Below are positions 17,518 to 24,686 of a stretch of 64,000 bases of DNA, piece after piece. Under the pieces are notes generated by a model, which did no database searches, was not told where the DNA came from, and was given only the letters and a program-made list of their open reading frames with translations. This stretch comes from an uncultured Eubacterium sp. (GTDB lineage Bacteria > Bacillota > Clostridia > Lachnospirales > Lachnospiraceae). The stretch spans positions 1 to 64,000 of the forward strand of contig CATLIX010000012.1 in assembly GCA_949959185.1 (NCBI GenBank). Reading direction: 5' to 3'. The translations under genes and the position numbers were made by a program. Within the stretch, counting starts at the first letter, position 1. Each line of letters starts with the position of its first letter.

Positions 17518-18543
17518 CTAATTCACTGCGTTATAGTATCTGTCAATCTCTCTCTTACACTTTACCAGCAGTCCCGGAAGTTCCGGTCTGACCGCGCCCG
17601 TATCACGTACCAGTGCTCCCCGTACAAATTCAAACTGCATATTGTTGTGCTCGCGATAGCGGTAGAACATACTGTCAAACTCATCGGCCAGCCTGCATAG
17701 CTGGGTAAAAACCGTATTATGATTTCCCATAATTCTATGGGGAAATCCGTTTCCGTCATACCGCTCATGATGATGAGCGCACATGTCTCCGCATATATGT
17801 ACAAAATATTCACAATGTCTGGAATAATTCAGGTGGATAATACTGGAACCGGCTCCTGTATGGCCGTATATATCGTTACTCATTTCATCCTGTTTTGATG
17901 ATTTGAATTTAAAATTATTAGGAAGCAGCATATTGCCGATATCGCAGAAAAATGCTGCTTTGCTTACCAGTTTTACATAGACCTGATCTGTTTCGTCCAA
18001 ATCGTTATAATACCCGTTCAGCAGGATTTCCAGCAAATCTGCCATGCGCTCGTAATGGCCGCAGTCCTGTCCGAAATTTTTCAGAAATCTCCGGTATATA
18101 CTTTCCAGATCTGCAATGTACTTCTCTGTCTCCTGAATATCTTCTTCCGAAAGGCTGTTTCTGCCCAGCATTCCCAGTCTGGTTTCCAGCCGCCAGAGCA
18201 CTTCTTCCCGGTCATAGGGCTTTCGGATAAAACCGGAAATATGGTACCGGGCGGCGTTGGCTACATTTTCTCTGGTAGCTTCCGCAGTAATGAGAAAAAC
18301 CGGAATATTGTTCACCCTGTTTTCTTCCAGCCGTTTCAATACGCCAAATCCATCCATTACCGGCATGGATACATCCAAAAGAATCGCGTCCAGGCTGTTC
18401 CCGTTTTTCAGAATCTTCTCAACCCCCACAGAACCGTTCTCAGCCTCCAGGGTGGAAAATTCTTCACTCAAAATCGTCTTCAGCACTTCGCGATCTACTT
18501 CCGAATCATCAATGATTAATATTTTCTTATACTCTTTTGTCAT
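17518..18543 (-). CDS. Response regulator with a degenerate HD-GYP-type output domain
   Basis: 341 residues. Receiver at 1-125 with phospho-Asp in 'AILLDVSMPVMDG' and the conserved Lys in 'FIRKPYDREEV'. The second half resembles HD-GYP c-di-GMP phosphodiesterases: 'GHTGAGSSII' and 'HHHERYDGNGFPHRI' are recognisable, but the metal motif HDIGK reads 'FFCDIGNMLLP', with Cys replacing the histidine and Asn the lysine. Catalysis is therefore doubtful, and it may be a signal-binding or protein-interaction module. It lies between the Hpt and hybrid kinase genes, 24 bp before the kinase start. Confidence 0.88.
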   Translation of the reverse strand: MTKEYKKILIIDDSEVDREVLKTILSEEFSTLEAENGSVGVEKILKNGNSLDAILLDVSMPVMDGFGVLKRLEENRVNNIPVFLITAEATRENVANAARYHISGFIRKPYDREEVLWRLETRLGMLGRNSLSEEDIQETEKYIADLESIYRRFLKNFGQDCGHYERMADLLEILLNGYYNDLDETDQVYVKLVSKAAFFCDIGNMLLPNNFKFKSSKQDEMSNDIYGHTGAGSSIIHLNYSRHCEYFVHICGDMCAHHHERYDGNGFPHRIMGNHNTVFTQLCRLADEFDSMFYRYREHNNMQFEFVRGALVRDTGAVRPELPGLLVKCKREIDRYYNAVN

Positions 18544-18587
18544 TTTACCAGCCCGTTATTACTTATTTTACCAGTCCGCTATTACTT
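18542..18587 (-). repeat. Tandem 23-bp duplication in front of the response regulator start
   Basis: Two head-to-tail copies (18542-18564 and 18565-18587) differing at two positions fill the space between the Hpt stop and the regulator ATG. The unit ends in GGTAAAAT, so the duplication copies the sequence just before the start codon; no strong Shine-Dalgarno is visible. Confidence 0.7.
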
Positions 18588-18590
18588 ACT

Positions 18591-18941
18591 TTACAGAGAA
18601 CTTTCTATGACATTTAAGATTTTTTCCTGAACAGGCAGTATATTCACAAGAACCTCTCTTGCTTCCTCCGGCTGGCCGCTCCGCAGCAGGTTCACAATTT
18701 CGGTATATGCATCATATAACGGGGTAACGGAAAGATTGCCGGCTGCTCCCTTAATGGCATGAGCCTTCTCCGTAATATCATCATAAGCCTCATTATCATA
18801 ATCAGGCTCAAAAGAATATGTCTTCATCATTTTCAGAAATGTACCCAGCATTTTCTTATAAATGGCGGCGTTTCCTCCCAGACGTTTTACGCCCTCATCC
18901 ACGCTTACTCCCAGTTCTCTCAATTCATCCAGTAAATTCAT
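18591..18941 (-). CDS. Free histidine phosphotransfer (Hpt) protein
   Basis: About 116 residues from the ATG at 18941, which has AGGAG upstream. The Hpt signature 'KAHAIKGAAGNLSV' places the phospho-accepting histidine at residue 61, in the middle of a helical bundle of usual size. It is the first gene of the Hpt / response regulator / hybrid kinase operon and can relay phosphate from the kinase receivers to the regulator encoded next. Confidence 0.92.
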   Translation of the reverse strand: MNLLDELRELGVSVDEGVKRLGGNAAIYKKMLGTFLKMMKTYSFEPDYDNEAYDDITEKAHAIKGAAGNLSVTPLYDAYTEIVNLLRSGQPEEAREVLVNILPVQEKILNVIESSL

Positions 18942-19043
18942 TAAAACAACTCCTTTTTCCCGATGCTTCCGCAAATAGCTTCATTATATCTTATAATTCA
19001 CAGTTTATCGACCTGTATTTCAGGCAACACAATGTCTGCCCAC

Positions 19044-19072
19044 ATTATATCACAGTTCTTTTTTTCCCGCAA
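19044..19072 (-). promoter_or_regulatory. Promoter of the phosphorelay operon
   Basis: Minus strand: -35 TTGCGG (19067-19072), 17-bp spacer, -10 TATAAT (19044-19049). A second TATAAT-like word lies closer to the Hpt gene. Confidence 0.65.
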
Positions 19073-19096
19073 CTGATTTCCATACCTTTCAAAAAG

Positions 19097-19190
19097 GGCT
19101 GCTGCAAAACACAGCCGGTATACAATATATGCATAAGACCAAAGAGTCTGAATGCCATATTCTGTATACAACGCCTGTTTTGCAGCAGCC
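19097..19190. repeat. Large palindromic intergenic repeat, copy 1
   Basis: Outer perfect 15-bp stem GGCTGCTGCAAAACA/TGTTTTGCAGCAGCC (19097-19111 with 19176-19190) encloses a nearly continuous inner stem (GTATACA...TGTATAC) closed by AGAC/GTCT at the apex. A second element of the same size and layout, with different but still complementary arms, is at 54666-54763. It sits between the hypothetical gene at 19231 and the promoter of the phosphorelay operon. Confidence 0.7.
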
Positions 19191-19230
19191 TCCTGAATGA
19201 AATCCGGATATTTTGCCTGCAGCGTATTTT

Positions 19231-19716
19231 TTAAATGGAAATATGGATGAATCCTTCCGCAGGTTCTGCCGGACTGACGGTTCCCGTCTGATGATACAGC
19301 AGGGGGTTCTGCGGCGGCTCCGGTTTCTCCTGTGGAATTTCCGGACGGGAACAGTTAAGGCTTTCTGACAGTTTCTTGCCCTCCTCGCTTACTTCCAGCG
19401 TGTCTGTCTGAGGAATTTTACTGCTTTCTGTCTGTTCCTCCAGCTCCCGGTGTTCCTCTCTCCGTCTCTCGATGGTCTCTTCCAGTTCCAGCTTTTTCCG
19501 TTCTTCCGCTTCTACGGCTTCCTCTTTCATGCCTTCTTCCGCTTTCTCCTGATACGCTCTGGTTTTTCCGGCAAAATCTGAAGCATATTCCATAGCCCGT
19601 TCCATGGTACCCATATCGCCTCTTCTTCTGGCTTCTTTGAATACTCTCACAGGCACTTTCAAAAGATTATAGTTTGTGCTGGCTCCCGCCAGGCCTTCCA
19701 TGGTTTTTACATGCAT
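19231..19716 (-). CDS. Lineage-type hypothetical protein with a charged coiled-coil middle
   Basis: 161 residues, AGGAGG upstream. The N-terminus (MHVKTMEGLAGASTNYNLLK then VPVRVFKEARRRGD) looks like a conserved domain I associate with Lachnospiraceae hypotheticals. Residues about 60-100 are almost all Glu/Lys/Arg and predicted coiled coil, and the rest is Pro/Ser-rich and probably disordered. No signal peptide or membrane segment. Function unknown. Another coiled-coil hypothetical (21661) lies on the other side of the decayed two-component pair. Confidence 0.75.
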   Translation of the reverse strand: MHVKTMEGLAGASTNYNLLKVPVRVFKEARRRGDMGTMERAMEYASDFAGKTRAYQEKAEEGMKEEAVEAEERKKLELEETIERRREEHRELEEQTESSKIPQTDTLEVSEEGKKLSESLNCSRPEIPQEKPEPPQNPLLYHQTGTVSPAEPAEGFIHISI

Positions 19717-19771
19717 AGCCTTCCTCCTTTTCTGTCTTTACCTTTCTTCTCGTCCGAAGCTGTTTCAGGTA

Positions 19772-20791
19772 TTAGCTTTCTGTATCAAAAGGCTTCTCAG
19801 ATGTCATGTAAGATTCCGGCAGAGGCAGCAGCACGGAAACGGTAAATACCGAATATCCCGGCTCCGTTCTCACGGTTCCGTTATATTTTCCGGCAGCTTC
19901 CCTCATATTAGACAGCCCTGTTCCATCTGCTTTCTTTCCTGTTTTACCGTCTTTGGCCGCACCTTTCACAGGCTCCGGATTTATGCTGTTTCTGGCTTCC
20001 AGCAGGAAAAAAGAATTCCGGACGCCGGACTGTATGGTAATAAATTTCTGATACAGCAAAGCGTCCACCACTTTATTTCCTGTGGCTTCCTCACTTTTAC
20101 AGAAAGCTCCGGCTTCTGCCATCCGTTCCAGATAATCTTTCATTTTCTCCCATTCCCGGTGTTCCAGGAGCCCCTGGAGGCCGGTCACATGATTTTTCAT
20201 ATCATGCCTGAGACGCTCCATCTGCCGATACTGTTCCTCCATCATTTTATAAACCGCCACCTGGGACCGGTACTGCTCCCCGCGTTTCTGTTCCCTGTAA
20301 ATTCTGTCCATGCCGAACATATAACCTCCTCCGGCACACATACAAAGCAGAGCCAGCGCCAGATTGGCCCCATGGCTGAAAAGCTGATTATAAGAAAGGT
20401 TCCATCTGTCCGCTCCGCGGAACATAATTCCCTTTGTAGCGCCCCAGGTTACAATATCCGCCAGGACAGTCAGAAACATCAGCGGAACCGCCAGCATAAC
20501 ATACCAGTTTTTGCTCTTTTTCTCCAGAACGGATGATAGCAGCGGCCGAAGCAGATACAGCAGTACCGCCGCCGTGGCCAGTTCAGAAACTACTGCCACA
20601 GCTTCTTCTTTTCCGCTGTAAATTACAATCCCTTCTCCCCTTATTCCACGGCGCAAAATCAGTATGGCAATGGAAAAGCAGGAGCCGCCCACCGTGCCTG
20701 CCAGTTTCAGCACCCCGTTTGAAATCACCGCTGCCAGCAGTTTTTTGACGTTTCTCCGGGAAACATCAAAAGATGCAGACTCAGAAAGCAT
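19772..20791 (-). pseudogene. GHKL/AgrC-like sensor kinase with the ATP-binding N box deleted
   Basis: 339 codons. Several hydrophobic segments (about 20-160) are followed by a DHp helix with 'ERLRHDMKNHVTGLQGLLEH' carrying the phospho-histidine. The ATPase domain is broken: 'NKVVDALLYQK' runs straight into 'FITIQSGVRNSFFLLEARNS', so the roughly 45-50 residues that normally lie between them, with the N box that holds Mg-ATP, are missing in frame. The last G box (GTGLSNMREAAGKY) remains. The N-terminus may also be out of frame, since an alternative frame from about 20830 reads like a membrane start. The frame is open but kinase activity is unlikely. Confidence 0.7.
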
Positions 20792-20839
20792 ACCCGCCCC
20801 ACCAGAACATATTCAGACATACAGACCACCCTTCCCGGC

Positions 20840-21447
20840 TCATAAAATATCTCCGTTTTCTTTCATATATTCCAGCAGTGCCTGACAGAAAGCCTCGTAC
20901 CTTCTTTTGGCAATTATAATTTTCCCGTCGTCATCCAGCGTAGCTTCCTGCCGGTTATATCCTCTGACCCGGCCCAGATTTACCAGATAGCTTTTATGGC
21001 ACCGGAAAAACCCTTTTCCCTGTAACTGCTGCTCCAGCGCCCCTATCTGTTCATAAAAACAGAAGACTTCTTCGGACTGATGGGCATATATCATCCTCCC
21101 TCTGATTTCAAAATAGCAGATATCTGCCAGAAACACTTTCTTTTTCTGCCGTTCGCTGGTAATGACCAGAAACTCCCGCGGCTGTCTCCGGATTTTCTCT
21201 ATGGCCTGTTTCAGAACTTTCCGAAGCCGCCAGTCTTCCACCGGTTTTACCAGATACCAGAAGGGCTCCGGCATAATAATATCCAGAAATATAATGTCAA
21301 ACTGCTCTGAAGTCTGAAGCAGTTCCTTCCCGCTGATAAACCGGCGCACTTCACAGAGCACATTCCATTCTTCCAATATTTTTTTATTCTTCCTGTCATC
21401 TGGCTGCAGGCCAGGATTTCATCATCACATACCGCTATGGACAGCAT
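20840..21447 (-). pseudogene. LytTR response regulator broken by a frameshift and an internal deletion
   Basis: The gene should start at 21447 (MLSIAVCDDEILACSQMTGR). After 'IKK' the frame is lost at a run of seven A on the minus strand (around 21384-21390); a -1 shift there continues into 'ILEEWNVLCEVRRFISGKEL'. In that frame 'FDIIFLDIIMP' joins directly to 'EPFWYLVKPVEDW', so about 45 residues of the receiver (beta3 to beta4) are gone, including the loop after the phospho-Asp. The C-terminal LytTR DNA-binding domain (FRCHKSYLVNLGRVRGYNRQ) is intact. It is paired with the damaged kinase at 19772. Confidence 0.75.
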
Positions 21448-21596
21448 GGGGCACCTGCCTTTCTTTTTCCTGGTTTTCCTGGTTTTCCTGGTATTACTAT
21501 CGGCAGAAATATGGGCAAACATTCTGCCGATGTCATAAACGGGCCTGTTTTATGCTATAAATGAAAGATTCTCCCACTCATTTTCATGTGCACAGG

Positions 21597-21648
21597 CTGT
21601 AAATGCAAAGGAACACCCCTGTTCCGGAGTGTCCCCTTGCATTTACAG
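21597..21648. other. Long hairpin downstream of the coiled-coil hypothetical
   Basis: Perfect 12-bp outer stem CTGTAAATGCAA/TTGCATTTACAG with a partly paired inner section (GGAACAC/GTGTCCCC). It begins 13 bp after the stop of the gene at 21661. There is no T-run on the minus strand, so it may stabilise the mRNA 3' end rather than terminate. Confidence 0.55.
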
Positions 21649-21660
21649 TCAGATATCATA

Positions 21661-22395
21661 TTACAGATAAATGTCAATGGAAGTCTTTTTCTGTTCTTCT
21701 TTTTTCTGTTCTTCTTTTTTCTGCCCGTCAGTTCTTTCGGTTTCCTCTTCTTCTGCCTTCTTATCTTCAGGCTTTTCTGCTGTTTTGCCGGAAGCCTGAG
21801 CGTTCCGTATGGCCTTGTCTGCCTCTCCCAGTGTGTCCATCTGCGCAGACGCCGCATGTTCTGCCCGCTGCTCCAGCTCCGCAAGTTCTTTCTTTTTGGC
21901 TGTCACATCACCGCGTCCCGCATCCTGTCTGATTTCCGTTTTCAAAATGGCGGCCCGGTTTTCCATTTCTTTCGCCGCACTGCCCTGTGCCTGGGCCAGA
22001 TTCAGGGCTGCATCTGCGGAAATCATGGTTTCCATGCCTGCCTGAGCCAGCTCGGACTGCTTCCCTTTTCCTGCGGATGTCCGCCTGTTTCTACCCAACA
22101 TATCCTCCATGGATGTTCCCTTTTCCTGATTTTTCGCTCCGCTGGCAGCTTCTCTGCGCTGTTCTGCCTGGTGTTGCTTTAACTGGTTCTGCAAATCATG
22201 AATTTCCTGCATGATTTCCTGACGCTTTTTCCGTTTTGTTTCCATATCCAGTTCCTGATTAGAAGAAAGATTCTGAAGTTCTTTCTGCTTATCCACAATC
22301 TTTTTCTGAATATTTTTACTTACGGAATCTGCCTGCTGCAGTCCCGCCTGCCCCGGCCGGGGCATTGTTCCGTTGTTCATTCCGCTGATTCTCAT
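21661..22395 (-). CDS. Lineage-type hypothetical coiled-coil protein
   Basis: 244 residues, AGGAGG upstream. It is Gln/Lys/Glu/Ala-rich with long predicted helices at about 25-80 and 120-200, a short conserved-looking 'GTSMEDMLG' segment in the middle, and a C-terminal tail with the repeated unit QKKEE (DNA repeat at about 21680-21720). There is no signal peptide, membrane segment or cysteine. I recognise it as a type of protein seen in Lachnospiraceae but know of no function. A CRP/FNR-like palindrome lies 85 bp upstream. Confidence 0.75.
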   Translation of the reverse strand: MRISGMNNGTMPRPGQAGLQQADSVSKNIQKKIVDKQKELQNLSSNQELDMETKRKKRQEIMQEIHDLQNQLKQHQAEQRREAASGAKNQEKGTSMEDMLGRNRRTSAGKGKQSELAQAGMETMISADAALNLAQAQGSAAKEMENRAAILKTEIRQDAGRGDVTAKKKELAELEQRAEHAASAQMDTLGEADKAIRNAQASGKTAEKPEDKKAEEEETERTDGQKKEEQKKEEQKKTSIDIYL

Positions 22396-22479
22396 AGGCT
22401 AACCTCCTGTCTGTTCATCCGAAATCCTTTTCGCATTTCTGCTGCTTCTATTCAAATCACAGATATCCTGAACATACCC

Positions 22480-22495
22480 TGTGATTCGTATCACA
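22480..22495. promoter_or_regulatory. CRP/FNR-type palindrome upstream of the coiled-coil hypothetical
   Basis: TGTGATTCGTATCACA fits the TGTGA-N6-TCACA pattern exactly. It sits between the blaR1 stop and the gene starting at 22395. No clear -35/-10 pair was found next to it, so an activator site is a guess. Confidence 0.5.
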
Positions 22496-22574
22496 TTTCG
22501 GAAGGAGGCAGGCCTGCGGTGAGCAAAATGTTTTTAATCGCCGGTTTTCTGTTGTGAACAGGAGAATGACTGCT

Positions 22575-24173
22575 TCACAGCTCCAGCCCCGTATCTTCCA
22601 CCGACTTCTGCATTTCCTCTCTGGTTATTTCCTCAAAAGAAATTATGTTATTTTTTGTGTCACGCTTCACCAGCAGGTATGCTCTCTCCTCTTTCGGAAT
22701 ACCCTCGCATCCGTCACAGAAAATAAAGTTTCTGGCGTCATACAGGACTGCAATCTGTTTTCCCTTATATTTTCCTTCTTCTGTCACACCGTACTTACTG
22801 TATTCCTCCGGAAAATTAATACAGGTAATTCCGTCTGTTTCCAGTGCCTCTCCTGACGCATCATATGAGCCCTCTGCCTGGGCCTCTTCCAGATTGATAA
22901 ATCCGCTTTTCTCCTGCTCTTCGTATATCTGCTCATAAGTAACGCTTTCTTCCGAGTGCAGACTGCCGTCCACATAAGGCACATGAGGTACCGGAATCCG
23001 AACAGTCAGCCTGTCATTTTCTTCCTCCTGTTCCCCATATACTGCCTCATGCTCCATCGTGCCCTGTTCTTCTGCATATGCTTCTTCCGTACTTTCTCCG
23101 GATGCGGAAGTGGCAAATAAGACAGCGATAAAAACCACCAGCACTGCCGCTCCCGTTACTTCTGCCAGACTGAATCTTTTCTTTTTCATAATCGCAACAA
23201 TCCTTTCTTCCATTGCATTTCTGCCAAAGGGCAGATTTCTGTGAGATGAAAATCTTCCGAAACCATTCCCCCAGGATACAAAATTACTTTTCCGCTCTGC
23301 CAGACTAATCAGAGAAAGGGCGTAAGCCTTCCCGGATTCCTGTCCGAAATACTGAAGCACCCGTTCGTCACAGACCAGTTCCATATCCCGGCCGGCCAGT
23401 ACATACATCACCCATACCAGCGGATTCCACCAGTGCACGCACACCGTAAGGAGGAGCAGCAGTTTTCTGACCACATCGAATCTTCGGATATGCACCAGTT
23501 CATGGGTAAGCACCATCTCCATCTGCCTGGAATCTTCCCATTCCATTCCTTTGGGAAGCAAAATCACAGGACGCAGCACACCGTAAGTCATGGGTGTTGC
23601 AATCAGACTGGTCTGGCGCACCTGAACCCGGCGTTTCACCGGAAAGGCGCTGATAAATTCCCGGACAGCCCTGTCTTTTGCCGGCAGTGCGGTACGAAAT
23701 TCCCGGCAGCATTTCAGATACGTAAACATGTAATATACTGCTGTCACCAATACTCCGGAAAGATAAATGAATTGCCCCGGAGAAAGAGGAAGCGGAAATT
23801 CACCGGCCTGCTTCCCGGAATCCGGAGACATCATTCCATTCTCCCTGCCGGTTCCCGCTGAACTCTGCGTTTCGGATTCTGCATTTCCTGCATGGGAATT
23901 TCCTTTTGAATTCTCACTGCTGTCCCATTCCGTATCTGCCCACCGAAACATTTCCGGCTGTTGCGGCAGATTTAATTCCATTCCCCAATGTTCCATCAGT
24001 GTCCAGACATTATAAGGCGCCGCCACGGAAACAGGAACCATCAGGCGCAGAAAAGCCAGCGTCCACAACATCAGAAACGTCCTTCCCGGCAGCCTGCTGC
24101 GAAGCAGTCTGCGCACCGGAAGAATCACCAGAATCAATATGCCACCTGCAATGCTCATTTCCCACAAACTCAT
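22575..24173 (-). CDS. BlaR1-like M56 metallopeptidase sensor
   Basis: 532 residues. Membrane segments at about 5-20, 30-50, 130-150 and 325-345 surround the cytoplasmic zinc peptidase motif 'VLTHELVHIRRFD' (His near residue 222) and the downstream 'ELVCDERVLQYFG' zinc ligand motif. In the BlaR1/MecR1 model, a signal triggers self-cleavage and then loss of the BlaI repressor encoded just upstream. The C-terminal extracellular part is about 185 residues and has no penicillin-binding SXXK/SXN layout, so the inducer is probably not a beta-lactam bound by acylation. No beta-lactamase is adjacent. Confidence 0.85.
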   Translation of the reverse strand: MSLWEMSIAGGILILVILPVRRLLRSRLPGRTFLMLWTLAFLRLMVPVSVAAPYNVWTLMEHWGMELNLPQQPEMFRWADTEWDSSENSKGNSHAGNAESETQSSAGTGRENGMMSPDSGKQAGEFPLPLSPGQFIYLSGVLVTAVYYMFTYLKCCREFRTALPAKDRAVREFISAFPVKRRVQVRQTSLIATPMTYGVLRPVILLPKGMEWEDSRQMEMVLTHELVHIRRFDVVRKLLLLLTVCVHWWNPLVWVMYVLAGRDMELVCDERVLQYFGQESGKAYALSLISLAERKSNFVSWGNGFGRFSSHRNLPFGRNAMEERIVAIMKKKRFSLAEVTGAAVLVVFIAVLFATSASGESTEEAYAEEQGTMEHEAVYGEQEEENDRLTVRIPVPHVPYVDGSLHSEESVTYEQIYEEQEKSGFINLEEAQAEGSYDASGEALETDGITCINFPEEYSKYGVTEEGKYKGKQIAVLYDARNFIFCDGCEGIPKEERAYLLVKRDTKNNIISFEEITREEMQKSVEDTGLEL

Positions 24174-24222
24174 CCTCTGTCACCTCGCTCCGGTTCTTCC
24201 GTCATCTTCATCCGCTGTCACC

Positions 24223-24582
24223 TCATTCCAGTTCTTCCACCATCTGTTTCAGTCTGCAAATCTGCTCCGGCGATAACTGGTTCCTGCTCAGAAGGGCCGC
24301 AAACAGCTTGTCGGCAGAGCCATCGTACACCCTGTTAATCAGCTCCTGTGTTTCCGCTTCCTGGACTTCCTCTTTGGGAATCAGGGCCCGGCACATGAAA
24401 TTCGGCTCGCAGCGCTCAATGGCCCTTTTCTTTATACATCTTTTGATTAAGGTATAGGTGGTATTTTTGTTCCAGCCCACTTCTTCCTTTAACACATCGG
24501 AGATGTATTTGGCAGTGCTGTCTCCCTCCCGCCATAACACATCCATCACCTTCAGCTCGGAATCAAATAACTTTATGTCCAT
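24223..24582 (-). CDS. BlaI/MecI-family repressor
   Basis: About 119 residues from the ATG at 24582, preceded by GGGAGG; a TTG five codons earlier is in frame but overlaps that site. The winged-helix N-terminus 'LFDSELKVMDVLWREGDSTA' then 'KYISDVLKEEVGWNKNTTYT' is typical, and the C-terminal dimer helix contains the cleavage-type region. It lies immediately upstream of the M56 peptidase and downstream of a promoter with two dyads matching BlaI operators, so autoregulation is very likely. Confidence 0.92.
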   Translation of the reverse strand: MDIKLFDSELKVMDVLWREGDSTAKYISDVLKEEVGWNKNTTYTLIKRCIKKRAIERCEPNFMCRALIPKEEVQEAETQELINRVYDGSADKLFAALLSRNQLSPEQICRLKQMVEELE

Positions 24583-24597
24583 CGCAAATCCTCCCAA

Positions 24598-24650
24598 ACT
24601 ACTGCAGTAGTCTATATGTTCATACTACTACAGTAGTCTCTCCTTGTCAA
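24598..24650 (-). promoter_or_regulatory. blaI-blaR1 promoter with two BlaI-type operators
   Basis: Minus strand: -35 TTGACA (24645-24650), 17-bp spacer, -10 TAGTAT (24622-24627). Two palindromes, ACTACTACAGTAGT (24624-24637, across the spacer and -10) and ACTACTGCAGTAGT (24598-24611, in the leader), share the arms ACTACT/AGTAGT. Their 26-bp centre-to-centre distance favours two dimers bound to the same face region. Confidence 0.85.
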
Positions 24651-24686
24651 CCCTGAATTACTGTTGCGGAATTAACTGTTACGGAA

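Noticed and set aside
21475..21500. Short TTTTCCTGG tandem repeat as a CRISPR-like or regulatory array
   Set aside because: Only three 9-bp units next to the decayed regulator start; it looks like simple slippage sequence.
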